DNA of 64,000 nucleotides from Ectocarpus siliculosus (Eukaryota > Sar > Phaeophyceae > Ectocarpales > Ectocarpaceae). Made by a program: the position numbers and the translations under genes. The DNA lies in assembly GCA_000310025.1 (NCBI GenBank), contig FN649755.1:352977-416976 (forward strand), read 5' to 3'. Below are positions 21,140 to 31,635 of the stretch, one piece after another; within the stretch, counting starts at the first letter, position 1, and each line of letters begins with the position of its first letter. A model generated the notes under the pieces. It worked only from the letters and a program-made list of their open reading frames with translations, searched no databases and had not been told where the DNA came from.

Positions 21140-22972
21140 CTCCGTCGACACAGAGGGAATAAAAATAAACCAAAAATAATATAAAACGCAAGGGAAAACA
21201 CAACGCCTCATGAGAGTAAGGCCGGAGGAGACGAGGTAATGCAAGCGACACCACGTGTTTTGATCACAAACAAACACGCAAATGCACGCCACACTGTACC
21301 GTCATCAAGGAACACGTAGAGAATAGCCTCCATTCCCCTTCGTTCTTCTACGACGCGCAGCGCAACCAGTTATTATAAGTCAACGAAGGAGCGTAAGCGC
21401 GATTTTCATTCACCGAGGCAGCGTTTTCATCCAGAGGGGCAGCCTGCACTCTGGGCAATCCCCAAAGAGCTGGCGAATCACACCACCACACACAAGGAAA
21501 GAACGAAAAAAATGGTCGCGTTTCTGAGCGGGTTGTTCGGTTGGTTTTCGCTTGGCTACACCTTTCAGACCGAGATGGACTCATCCTCTCGCGTATGTAC
21601 GATTTTAAGCTCCTTGGCAATCCACCCCATATATTGTTAGGCACAGTACTTTCGTTTCCGCCTTTTTGAGGAGGGTAGTTGCGATTCCCACAGTACAAAT
21701 GACTATAACGGCCGAAGCCGTAATACAGGTACGCTCTCTCCCGCCCCACCCAGACCCGCCTCACACACCCCATACTTATGAAATCATGTCTATCTCGTAT
21801 CGTGGAAGAACAGAACTCGTGTGTCGTTCGTCGCAGATGCCCCCCCCCGCCAATGATGCAACACCCTAAACAGGATGCAGCGCACCCTTCACGCGACTCG
21901 CCGATTACCTCCCGGCGCTTCGGGCTTGGTGATGTGAGAGCAGGTCTGGTAAGAACCCAGCGTGCTCCGTCCTGGCTGTGTAGGGATGCAAGGTCAATGG
22001 TCTAACGACTACGGCATGCACGACTATGAGTACCCCCCCCTCCCGATGGTGGCCAATAGTCTAACAATTGTATCGCAGCTCGCCTCGGAAAACCGTGCTG
22101 GTCGTCGAGGAGTTTTGGTATAGGTGGTGAATAAAAAGGGGTATTTAACGCAACGGAAGAGTCGTGCATTTTTTCTCGGAACTGTGAAAACAACCCCCGA
22201 CTTTTGGACGCTTGTTCTATTCGTGACGTCATCGCAAAAAGTACGTTTCCTTCCCTGCATACACGCTTTGCTCGGCACACAACAGGTTGACATGGTATTG
22301 CTCACCATAGAGCAGCGGTGAAAGCGCAATGAGCAGCACCCGACACAGAGGACAACACACTTAGAAAGATCTCCACCCGGCCTGATGTGTTCAGTATTCA
22401 GCAACAACAGGCGCAGGGCAGAGTGTCGCAACCTGGGTGTTGCTTGCGATTTCTTCAGTTTGCCAGCTCATTATTCACGGTTGCGACTCCCATCTTTGAC
22501 CACCACCAGCCCAAAGGTAGACGAGCTCAACAATCATAGGGCGGCAGCCGCGCTGACGGCCAGCATCATATAGATGGCCAATCCGAAAGAATTAGAGTGT
22601 CGGAGGCCCTGTTGCTCTACTGCTGCGTGGTGCCGTGGGGTGATGTTGATGTGTCCGACCAAAAACAGATAATCTCGCCGCATTTTTTCCAACGGCATTT
22701 TGGTGAGGTGGCACACGTCTCTCACACACCACATTGGGCAGCACCCAAGCACCCAATACCCACGAAGCAGCACGGTGCCGGGAGTGAGTATCATATAGAC
22801 AGCCGAACCGAAGGAATCAGCGCGTTGGAGATCTTGGTGCTGCTGCTGTACTCGTTCTACTGTTTCCGTGTTTGCTATGTGTGATTGAAAAAAATGTCCA
22901 GCACCACAGAAGCAGTTGCAGACGAGAGGACCACGCAATGTCTAGTTTTGGAGCAAGAACGGACTGAACGAA
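21140..22972. other. no firm gene; upstream YHYH exons expected
   Basis: The N-terminal exons of the YHYH gene should lie here on the minus strand, but I found none with both domain and splice support. An acceptor-led segment (ATTCGCCAG then about 21360-21465) is possible. About 22566-22620 and 22790-22840 are a diverged direct repeat (ATCATATAGA-GGCC-ACCGAA-GAAT), which gives a repeated peptide in a minus frame (22534-22938) without clear support. Confidence 0.35.
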
Positions 22973-22981
22973 GCTTCTGCC
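22973..22981. repeat. 9-bp target site duplication, left
   Basis: GCTTCTGCC directly precedes the left terminal inverted repeat and recurs exactly at 28193-28201, directly after the right one. Confidence 0.85.
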
Positions 22982-22994
22982 GGGCTTCCCACAA

Positions 22995-23540
22995 TATCGT
23001 GTAAATGGATTCACTGTTATAACATTGAAATTAACTGTTGTAAAAGTGAATTCCACTGTTATAAAAGTGAACTGTCGCTCTTACAACGGTGAGGAGCACT
23101 GTTATGAAAGTGAGGAGCACTCTAACAGCGATAGACACTTTCATAAGAGTAACGTCACTTGTATAAAAGTGATAGTCACTTTTACAAAAGTGATAATGAC
23201 TGATATATAAACGTCACTCCCTTCCACAATGAAAGTGAAAGCCACACTCACTTTCACAGACACTCCTACAACAGTCAAATCACTATTACGAGAGTCGTTT
23301 CACGGTATGAAAGTGAATGATTCTTTTATGAAAGTGACTTGCACATCACTTTCATTAAAGTGCAGAACTAGTCCACGATACTATCACGTGTGTGACTTTC
23401 GTCACTTTTACGAAAGTGAAGACAAGTGACGAACGATTTCTTCACTTTCATTTAAGTGCATGATCAGTGCACGGTACATATCACGTGCGTGACTTTCGCC
23501 ACCTTTACGCAAGTGACGCCATATGATCATTGGGTTGACT
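22995..23540. repeat. left subterminal palindrome array
   Basis: At least a dozen imperfect dyads close to CACTTTTATAAAAGTG occur every 20-45 nt. Examples are CACTGTTATAAAAGTGA, CACTTGTATAAAAGTGA, CACTTTTACAAAAGTGA, CACTTTCATTAAAGTG and CACTTTTACGAAAGTGA. Most variation falls in the central six bases, while the ACT/AGT arms are kept. Clustered dyads near element ends usually bind transposase or a repressor as dimers (family knowledge; unproven here). Confidence 0.8.
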
Positions 23541-23584
23541 GCGTGTCCTTTGATGAAAGTTTTGCTTGTGTGCTGGCGCTAGGG

Positions 23585-24246
23585 CTAATGCTTAGCTCGC
23601 TGCCGACAATCTCCGAAGGCGCCCCTTGAAGTTGTTTTTGCTCTTGTGTTATTAGGTTGTGGTCTCTGCGAGGGTGAAAGATCCCCGCAATACCAGATGG
23701 TCATACCACTACCCCAACTGCGTATCCCCGAAATCCATCCCAGACCAGTATCTTTACCCAAGTACCACAAACAGCCCCCTGCTTTGATAAAGGTGCTGTC
23801 GTCCAAGCGAATTACATGCATGTACCGTTCCAGGAACGGCAACTTGAAACATACAAAAATATACCATCAAAGATATACCTCATACGTCAAGAGCCTACTT
23901 ACCTTACCCCCTTGAGAAAACTCAATCCGTCAAAAAACCAGAAATATTCTTGGAAAAATATCCAACAAGATTCAACATTACATCAGCGTTGCGTCTTGCA
24001 GAACAACGGACAATACCGGAAACGCGTCATCAAACCAGAATCAACAACCTCAAACAACACCGTACCTTTCAACCTCTTGGTCAGCACATAATCATTATTC
24101 GGAAAGCACATAGGCCCCAACCATTTACTAATCAGCACATACCAAATCCTTCCTTCAATACAACATCCAGAAATACCCAGGACTGCAAAGACAGAATAAC
24201 GTCCAAAAACCCAACATAAAAATGACGCTTGCAACTGCCGTTGCAT
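23585..24246 (-). pseudogene. decayed coding segment, possibly retroelement-derived
   Basis: A minus-strand reading from the ATG at 24246 looks like real protein (FPNNDYVLTKRLKGTVLFEV) but meets TGA at 23985-23983. It stays natural beyond that stop, then meets TAA and TGA within about 25 codons around 23885-23910. After a change of frame near 23842 a second natural stretch runs to 23585 (CLWYLGKDTGLGWISG and SWGSGMTIWYCGD). That stretch is faintly like the RNase H region of Copia-type polyproteins, which carries an LRYL-GT-GL pattern; I hold this loosely. Each stop could come from a C-to-T change of CAA or CGA on the coding strand. The plus strand over 23.6-25.2 kb is unusually rich in A and C, consistent with strand-biased C-to-T decay of the minus strand. 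Confidence 0.4.
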
Positions 24247-24249
24247 TTA

Positions 24250-25230
24250 CATCAATAATTCTCATTCCATCGCCCCCCCCGCTCCGTGGGATTTAAATAA
24301 AGCCACTAGAAAACGGGAACAGACAATATATAGTGCAGACATCTGCCGTTTTCCTAAGGCAATTCAACACCTTGTCAACGCAAAACATGAAAAGATCGTA
24401 CTGCTACAAGGGGCATGGCATATGATACTTGTATGCAGTACGCCAACACAAAAGAAACCGCCCTTCCTTGTGAACATAATGACAACACACAATCTACGAC
24501 AGCCAGTCAATGATCTCATGCACCTCCATTCTGAGCCTCACTGACTTTAACCTCAGATCGCATGACACACGGTGTTCTTTCAATGTCCCAAGATACAAGT
24601 AACACAAACCTCCAAATATAAGTGCATGAAACACGATAGTATCACATCGCTACGATAGCCGACTAACGACTTCAGGCATCTCCATTCTGAACGTCGCTTG
24701 ATCATCATCGCGCACGATACGACATGTCAATGTTACGTTCCCCCGAAAAAACAAAATTTACACATGACAAGAAAGTTAGCCGAAATCAAGCGGAAAAAAT
24801 ACAATCCCCACAACCGACCAGCCGAAATCACCATTAATTCGGAAGCACGAGGGCACCAACCACGAGTACAGTCACTACGACACGTCGGATCCTTCCTCCA
24901 GATAAATTATCCGACATCCACTAAACGATACAGAGCGCACTCGCCTACACGACATCCGTGTTTCTACCGTTGGAGAAGTTTCTGCCGTTGGTGAACAATC
25001 AAATAGAAAAAAAATATATATGCAAACAGCCCGCCCCCCTGCTGTTGCACATAAAAGCAAGCTCGCAACGATTTGGGCACAATCGAAGATGTAGCACCTG
25101 TTCCCCACACACCCGCACAAGACATCACTACGAAAGCCCAACCACTGAGCCCTTAGATCTCCTAAGCCTCACGTGAATTTCTCATATCGATTGCGCATCA
25201 CACGCTGCTACCAAAAACCTCCAAGTCAAC
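24250..25230. other. A/C-rich interval inside the TIR element
   Basis: G is scarce on the plus strand throughout. Short frames exist on both strands without ATG, domain or splice support. It may be a continuation of the decayed segment at 23585-24246. Confidence 0.3.
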
Positions 25231-25235
25231 ACGAA

Positions 25236-25282
<47 letters not shown>

Positions 25283-25610
25283 TCTTCACATATACAAAAA
25301 CATCCCGGTCTCTCTATCCAGGACCTCTTTCTGTCTGAATCTCTCTGTACTAATCCAACACTTGACTCGGTCAATTTCCGTGGTCACAGGTTAACATACC
25401 TAGAAAAGGTATACCAAAATGAAATGGACCCCAAGGGTCAGCAGAGCGGTAAAATACAAGAGCAAAATACAATCAGAAGCAAAAATATTTTTTAGCCCTC
25501 CGCTCCCCTCTACACGCTATGTATGTGAGGTAAAATCAAAGAAAATAAAAGTGTAAAAAAAAAATAAAACAAAATAAAATAAAATAAAATAAAATAAAAT
25601 AAAAGACCAG
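25236..25610 (+). mobile_element. GTT-headed, A-tailed retroposon-like repeat, copy A
   Basis: A (TTG)n run (25236-25281) is followed by a unique body with GGTCTCTCTATCC, CACTTGACTCGGTCAATTTC and CGTGGTCACAGG, then an A-rich tail including (AAAAT)n at 25553-25604. The body aligns by eye with 61372-61690 in the same order, and its start with 56018-56165. A body with an A-rich 3' end suggests retroposition (inference). It is nested in the 5.2-kb element. Confidence 0.55.
25553..25604 (+). repeat. (AAAAT)n microsatellite
   Basis: About eight AAAAT units follow an A run and form the tail of the repeat at 25236-25610. Confidence 0.85.
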
Positions 25611-25929
25611 AACACCAACTCGCACAGGGGCCAGAATATCGACGAAGACAGTCTAAACGCGACTGCAAGGGGGGGGGGGGAGAGAGAAAATAACAAAATA
25701 AAAGTACTAGTCAGCTTCAATCCGCAACATGCCGTGCGACACGGTCGGCCTCCTCTCGTTTGCTCTCTTCCCTCGCTGTTTCCTTCCGCCCCCCTCCCGC
25801 GCCGTTGATTGGCGCCGAGTCTAGAGGAGGCCAGACTACAACACGAACCTGCCGCTACAATTCTCCAAGTCACAACGAATATGCCGACGATATCGCTAGC
25901 CTTAGGCTAAAGGGCAAACAAAAAAAAAA

Positions 25930-26945
25930 CTAACTCTTACCCGTCTTCCGCTTCTTGGCACCGCCCGTCTTACTCTTGCCGGGGAGGGGGGGTGGCTTCT
26001 GGGCCTTGGGGATGGGATGCTTCAGTAGAGCGTGCTCGATCTTGGAATCCTTCGTGCAGCAGGATTTCTTGTGTCAAACATTGATCGCCGAGAGGATTGT
26101 GAGCCACCTGATCAAAGCAGTTCAGTTGTTCGCGAGGGGGGGTGAGTATTGCCAAAAGGCTTCATTAATGTTTGATGGAGAAGGGTAGTAGACTGGGGGC
26201 TCTGAAACAAAGCAGTTGTCTGTACGTTACATATGTTGGTAATTCAATGTCAGTCATTAGTATTTGTACTACTGTAAACACAGACACGTAGGTATTCACC
26301 TCAGGAGAATTATCGGACCATTTGGGAGAGACCATTGTCCGTTAGGATATTCTTGCGTTGTTCCTAGAGGTCGGATTAACCGCCTGCTAGCGTGACCGGG
26401 ATATTGCAATGTCCCGTGTGTGTGCATCTTTGCGTGATAGCTTGGACGCTCGCCCCCCCGTGGTGGTCGCCCCCACTCGATCACTCCTCTCTCTTTCCTC
26501 TTTCCTTTCCTTTTGGCCAACTAAGCGCCACTTTCAACCATCAATCTGGTCTTTCAACAAGTACAGTCACTCTGTGAGCCTTTGCACCCTGTCTCTACAC
26601 AGTGCTTGCCACATCCAGGGATACCCCTACGACAAGGTTTCATCCCAACAACATATTCGCCCAACCCGTTGCTCACCTTCCGGCGGTCGACATGGTGCAG
26701 CCGGGAACCAACGGGGCAGTAACCTTCGTCGTGACCTTCTGACCATCTTCCCCCTTCTTCCTCGATGTAGAGCCGTCCATAATCGCGGTGAGCTGGGCAC
26801 GGCCAGCAGTGCGGGTTCCTTGAAGATCGTCGTAGCACTCCTTCCAGCACCGCATGCTCTCGATCGACACCTTGCCGTAGGTCATCCTGCTGCCGCCGTC
26901 TTTCCTCAACGCGGACACACTGGAGGCAAACTTGCGCAGTGGGGG

Positions 26946-26978
<33 letters not shown>

Positions 26979-27892
26979 CTCGCCGCGGCACTCCTCCGCT
27001 ATATTGGCGTCTGCCCCTGCAAGTTGGAGGACAATATAGAGGTAAGGATTGGCGCATAAGTCTATTGTTATGAATATAAATACTATTAGAAGGGCAATCG
27101 CAAGCAGTGGGAAATGTGGTCTGGTCAAGTGATTTAAGGTGTCTAGTGTCATGACTATTGCTGTCCTTCCGACGCAAAGTCAACGCCTGACCGCACGAAA
27201 ACATATAAAGGTAAAGGTTTGACACCTACCGACCCTAGCATTTCCACGCAACCAAACAAACGAAACCCATCAAAAGGGACGGCTGTTACAATCGGTGGAC
27301 CAAACATGGCGGGAGCACATGCAGGGCCGGGCTGTACATGTTCTGTTGTGGTGTAACCTTTGCGTTTGGTCAGCAATTCACCGCTGTTTTTGCGGGTCAA
27401 GATTGGCATTCACCGATCGTCGGATAGGACCCCCGACAGAGACCTACTGTCACGGGTTGAGTGGTTACTGTCACCGGTTGAGTGGTTCACTCAACGACCT
27501 TCGTCGAGGTTGTTCATCTGCCGTGGGGTTCATTTTCGTCGTTGGAGGAAGGCCCGCGGTGGTATCAAAGGTGTTGTCGGCGGGTGTAGTGTGCCTTTAT
27601 CCCTTTACGTCTTGCTGGCGGTATGTGCGAACCTAGGTGAACCAGCCGTACACACACGTGAGAATCGTTCTGGCTGCACCGGGGGTTCGTCTGCGGTGCA
27701 CAACACGTACGGGCTTTCCTGCCCGAGGATCGCCATATCGCAATTAATTACCTTCGTCACGTCATGCGCCTGGAACCTGTAACTCAAGTTGCATATTTCT
27801 ATGATGCAATGATGCGCTTGGGCAAGTATGTGCTCGTCCCATCGTTCCATTTCTTGATGAGAGCTGCAGAACTGCTCCAAAATCAAAGTCAT
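25930..27892 (-). CDS. spliced gene carried by the TIR element, unknown product
   Basis: Candidate exons on the minus strand: 27892-27752 (ATG, 47 codons, ends ACGAAG|GTAATT in phase 0); 27383 to about 27226 (acceptor AAAAACAG, donor GTAG|GTGTC); 27016-26677 (acceptor CAACTTGCAG, donor GGAAG|GTGAGC); and a last exon from near 26083 to 25930 ending in TAG. Phases agree between the second and third exons; the first-to-second and third-to-last joints do not match in phase, so an exon or site is missing. The third exon starts ADANIAEECRGEGGG, runs into eight Asp, then VSIESMRCWKECYDD. The C-terminus is proline-rich and strongly basic (KSKTGGAKKRKTGKS, then stop), a likely nuclear localisation tail. 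I recognise no domain and see no DDE triad. Because the first exon abuts the right palindrome array, the array may act as its promoter (inference). Confidence 0.45.
26946..26970 (-). repeat. (GAC)n coding microsatellite, poly-Asp
   Basis: A run of GTC on the plus strand encodes about eight consecutive Asp in the third exon of the element's gene. The acidic block contrasts with the basic C-terminal tail. Confidence 0.75.
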
Positions 27893-27903
27893 TTTTACCG
27901 CGT

Positions 27904-28170
27904 GGCTGTTAATGGTGACTTGCACGACAGTCGTTTCACTTTTATAAAAGTCCCCAAACTGACTGTTAGTAATGTGCACTCACTTTCATAAGAGTCAGCT
28001 GACTGTTATAACAGTGTGTGAACTGACACCTCACGTTTCATAAGAGTCAGAGTGAACTGACTGTCATAAAAGTGAAATAACGATGACTGTTATAGTAGTG
28101 AGCCGACTGTTATATCAGTCAATTCACTGTTATAATAGTCAAATATTCACTTTTATAACAGTGAATCCAT
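27904..28170. repeat. right subterminal palindrome array
   Basis: About ten dyads of the same kind as the left array, in the form (C/G)ACTnTTATAAnAGT(C/G). Examples are CACTTTTATAAAAGTC, GACTGTTATAACAGTG, GACTGTCATAAAAGTGA, GACTGTTATATCAGTC, CACTGTTATAATAGTC and CACTTTTATAACAGTGA. Here GACT arms are commoner than in the left array. Confidence 0.8.
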
Positions 28171-28192
28171 ATATAAGATTGTGTGGGAGCCC

Positions 28193-28201
28193 GCTTCTGC
28201 C
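28193..28201. repeat. 9-bp target site duplication, right
   Basis: GCTTCTGCC, identical to 22973-22981, directly after the right inverted repeat ending GTGGGAGCCC. Confidence 0.85.
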
Positions 28202-29013
28202 GCTTGTCCATCTCCACAACAGACCTGAACGTGAGTCTGGCAGGCCTTTCAAGCGTTCTCAGTGATGTTACAGCACCCGCGGTGCGCTTGTCGGATGCTT
28301 CTGTCAAAAGCACGGATCCGTGAAAGCAGCAAGCCCCCAAAAATCCCGGCTCCTTCTTTTCACGTTTTCGGGGGAAAACGCCTCCATATATGTCCAAGAA
28401 AACACGCTTCCGTGAAATGTTTCGTGTTTTTTTGGTCGTTAATATAAAATTCTGCGACTGCAGAGTGTATCTGTTTGTCAAACAGCACCAATGGCCAATG
28501 GAGTAGACTTCATGCACATGGGAACCGAGAAGAACCAATGCAGCACGCCGAACGCGGGGTCAAGGGTCAAGAGAGACCATCGATGAGGATGGAGAACGAA
28601 AATAAGCAGCCAGCCATAACTATATCGGGTATGGGTAAAACGAGCCGTTCGTCTATATTGATTGGTGAAGGTCGGATGTGTGGAATAAGCAAGTACATAC
28701 AGCTTCCGTTCATGGCCATACCTTTGACGCGGGAAAGGGAATTACTGCTCATGAGAGACTCTCTTTGTGCAATCGAACGACTATACCGAGCGAGTGCGAT
28801 GGGCAATGAAGATACTCGGACCAGCTGTAGTATCAGGTGTAGTGTCGGAGCAAAGGCCTCCTTGTGGATGTTATGTTGTTGTTCTTTTAGTGCAAGCTCA
28901 GGATGGGTAGCTTAGTTCGTTTGTGAGAGGGGAGGACGTCTCCAAACAACCCTCACAGAGGCTTCGCAGAATACGGCCTAATCCTCTGTAGGGGTGTACT
29001 TGCGGAACAATGA
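28202..29013. other. no firm gene
   Basis: A plus frame at 28475-28915 is open for 146 codons but starts at TTG. Parts read naturally (ISKYIQLPFMAIPLTRER), but there is no domain or splice support. Short perfect palindromes such as GCACGGATCCGTG occur near 28310. Confidence 0.3.
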
Positions 29014-29436
29014 ATGGATATCCCAAACCATAACATCCCCCCTAGTGTATTGTCAACTCATAATATACTAACGCCTCGTCCTGTTCTTATAACCAGAGGA
29101 ATGGCAGAACCGCGAGGTTCTCATTCGCCGGATATGCCTCGAAAGGGAACTAATCCACCCGATACTTCACGCCGCCATCTCGTCTCTCTCTTTTCTCTGA
29201 GGGACAAAATTTCGACAAAACCCTCTCGTGAAGTCGTTGGCATGGAGAGCAATCTCCATGCCAGTGGAATAGACCGACATACCGCCACTGGCTACAAGTG
29301 TTATCACAATCATACCCGTGATTGCGACCAAGTCCGACAGGACCTACCCAAGTCCACGCATGCACGCCTACACACAATGGATACATCAATCAAACATCGA
29401 CTCGGTACCGCTTACCAAGTAGGAGCAAAGACATAG
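29014..29436 (+). CDS. hypothetical ORF
   Basis: 140 codons from an ATG, hydrophilic and rich in Thr, His, Arg and Pro. The DNA is A/C-rich like the interval at 23.6-25.2 kb, so the long frame may simply reflect few stop codons. No domain is seen, and a minus-strand frame covers part of it. Confidence 0.18.
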   Translation: MDIPNHNIPPSVLSTHNILTPRPVLITRGMAEPRGSHSPDMPRKGTNPPDTSRRHLVSLFSLRDKISTKPSREVVGMESNLHASGIDRHTATGYKCYHNHTRDCDQVRQDLPKSTHARLHTMDTSIKHRLGTAYQVGAKT

Positions 29437-29687
29437 GCTCGAAAAGAGAACCCCATTACCACAACTGAACCTCAAGAAACCTCATCCTCCGATAGCACCG
29501 CATTCACCAGGGACACACAGCCTCCACCCTCCCAATAAACACAAAAGGCGACTGCTTCCCCCCAACCACGACATCAACGACGCCAATAACCGCACGATAT
29601 ACAAATGTCCCCCCACCGCGACATGCACGATACAACAACAGTTGGTGCGGTGAAGACGATCTTCAGTGAAGACAACGTTCTAGCTCC

Positions 29688-30245
29688 TCATGCGTCATGC
29701 GTCATTTGGTTACTGTAACGCACACGCCAGTATCGGTCTCGGTAACCAAACACTTGTCCTTGGAGCTTCAGCCCTCCACCAAGGTCTTTCTGGAAAGTGA
29801 AACCTATTGGGTAGATACGCAGGGCTTCACGGGCGGACAACGGTGCACGCGGTTGGGAGCGCGGGGTAGGCTGAGACGCCAATTCACGATAGTACAGATG
29901 CCATTGTGCAATGGACCCATCCAACTGCAAGCGTGTGAACATACGAAGAAGCTCAGGTTCCGACAACCACACGGACTCTTCACCAGTCTGCGATACGGCT
30001 TTGTATTCCCACACCAAGCCACCGGTAGGTGCATGCACACGACGGCAGTCGGAGAGGGAGACGAACGTCCCTAGTTCAGGCTGCTCGACAGGTGATGCAA
30101 AATCAGGACCCCACGCGAACTGCATGAATTCCTCGGCAATATAATGTCTCAAATGGGGTGGGAGAAGATGAAAGGGTTTCAACGCGGCTGCGCAAACTCT
30201 CCGCGAACGCAGCTTTCTCCCCTGCATCATCACTTGCGCACTCAT
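29688..30245 (-). CDS. ORF with Tudor-like C-terminus, possibly element-derived
   Basis: 185 codons from an ATG (30245-30243). The composition is convincingly protein-like: basic start (MMQGRKLRSRRVCAAALK), then LPPHLRHYIAEEFMQFAWG, then a C-terminal segment IGFTFQKDLGGGL with GQVFGYRDRYWRVRYS. That end matches the G.V..Y....YWRVRY core of small Tudor/chromo-like modules that recur in stramenopile retroelement polyproteins (family impression, not a database result). The frame stops within this core, where DGDEE-like residues would follow. Three TGACGCA-type units lie right at the stop. This suggests truncation, or a 3' exon missing. The 5' exon may be absent as well. Confidence 0.4.
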   Translation of the reverse strand: MSAQVMMQGRKLRSRRVCAAALKPFHLLPPHLRHYIAEEFMQFAWGPDFASPVEQPELGTFVSLSDCRRVHAPTGGLVWEYKAVSQTGEESVWLSEPELLRMFTRLQLDGSIAQWHLYYRELASQPTPRSQPRAPLSAREALRIYPIGFTFQKDLGGGLKLQGQVFGYRDRYWRVRYSNQMTHDA

Positions 30246-31202
30246 ATACCATGGTATATATTTTTCCCCGTTGTAATAGTTCGAAATGTATCACGACACG
30301 ACCGCAATCCTGTGAGTATAGATCATTTTTTTACTTTCCCCATACTAGTAGTTCGAAATGTACCACGGTATGCAACATGATATCGATGGGGCGGCGGATA
30401 TTTACCCCGATGGATGCAACGGTTGTTCTTGTAGCTGATAAGATACTACTTTGTACAGAACCTGCCTACCTATGCACGGTAGCACTGCGTCTTTCTGTAA
30501 AAACTATGGTGCAAAGCACCGAGACCGAGCCCTTCGGGTCGGGTTGGGGATAGGACTGTCCCCTAGGTATGTATGTGAACCCGTCTAAAAAAATGTGTAC
30601 AGCAGTAGGTGTAGGGTTCGGAACCAAAAAACAGTTCCCTGCAATGTCATTCCGACATGGAGACCACCACTCGAACTACATTAGTCGCCCGGTCGTCTAC
30701 TTTTTAGTTTCGGGACGAAGTTCTGAAGTTCAGAGAACGACCAGTTGTGATTCCAAGTTGCAGCAAAATACTATTATTCCGAGTACCCATTTTTTTCTTG
30801 GCTCTTTGATAAAAAGCTATCAGATTACCGATACACCACATCCACAAATAGGCGCTGTGGCGTCCGCCCACCCATCCTGCCCCGCTTCTCACTCGTAACT
30901 GTCAGAGAAGGGACACGGGGGGATGGGGGACCATTGCATGTTTTCCTGTCCAATTTGTGTCAAGGTTGGGTGTTTGCCCGAAGAAAGTAATCTGATCAGC
31001 TCGGTCGGGTCGAAAAATTATATGCACCCACAGGGACGCATATAAGCGACGCACCCACAACTTTTTTCCGACAGAAATCTTGTCTGAGGAACGAGCATCA
31101 CGAAAATGTATGCGTTTTCTTGTTTCTTCGACCTGTCGCTCTACTGCAGGCAGGCAGGAGCAGTTTTCTGTCCCTCCAAGCAGCAACTACATGAACCCGG
31201 CT
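30246..31202. other. no firm gene
   Basis: TAGTTCGAAATGTAYCACG occurs twice (about 30278 and 30348), a diverged direct repeat. Frames such as 30158-30553 lack domain or splice support. Nothing else is visible. Confidence 0.35.
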
Positions 31203-31560
31203 AAATCCCTAACGCTAACAACCCAAACCCTAACCCCAAACCGACCCAATAGGTGCTAGGTCGACATTGGGCCTCAGTTCTAGATTGTTGTGCCTGCATT
31301 TAGGGCTAGGTTAGCGCTGCGTGGCTCAGTTCTAGGTTGGTGTGCCGGCATTGGGGCTAGGTTGGCACTGGGTGGCTCAGTTCTAGGTTGGTGTGCCGGC
31401 ATTTGGCGCTAGGTTGGTATTGATAGGATAATCTCTAGGTTGGTATTGCATGGATAGGTGCTAGGTTGTTGGTGTTTATGCGATCGACCTAGGTTGGTAT
31501 AGCTTGGACACGTGCTAGGTTGGTGTTGACGTGGGTAGGTGCTAGGTTGTGTGGGCCTAG
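31203..31560 (+). repeat. telomere-like patch and GCTAGGTTGG minisatellite
   Basis: Degenerate CCCTAA units (about 31203-31240) run into a tandem repeat built around GGGCTAGGTTGGTGTGCCGG with GTGGCTCAGTTCTAGG. Three units of about 57-60 nt (31262-31410) decay into shorter GCTAGGTTGGT units up to about 31560. Confidence 0.65.
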
Positions 31561-31635
31561 GGCGCTCTTGGTTGGGTGGTTCTGTCGGTAAAAAAAGGTG
31601 TAGGTGCATGGCTTACATAATGTGCGTCCCCATGG

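Larger units (their letters stand above)
22982..28192. mobile_element. 5.2-kb TIR transposon with subterminal palindrome arrays
   Basis: The left end reads GGGCTTCCCACAATATCGTG and the right end, complemented, GGGCTCCCACACAATCTTAT. After one indel and a few mismatches both continue ATGGATTCACTGTTATAA, giving inverted repeats of about 41 bp. A perfect 9-bp duplication GCTTCTGCC flanks the 5,211-bp unit. Arrays of a 16-nt palindrome fill about 550 bp inside the left end and 280 bp inside the right. A 9-bp duplication with G-rich termini is seen in Mutator-like and some Merlin-type elements (family knowledge), but I see no recognisable transposase, so the superfamily is open. Inside are a spliced minus-strand gene, a decayed coding segment and a nested retroposon-like repeat. 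Two separate elements are unlikely because the duplication matches only across the whole unit. Confidence 0.8.

Noticed and set aside
22995-28170. Palindrome arrays as a CRISPR-like array
   Set aside because: Units are imperfect, spacing is irregular, there are no uniform spacers or cas genes, and the context is a eukaryotic transposon.
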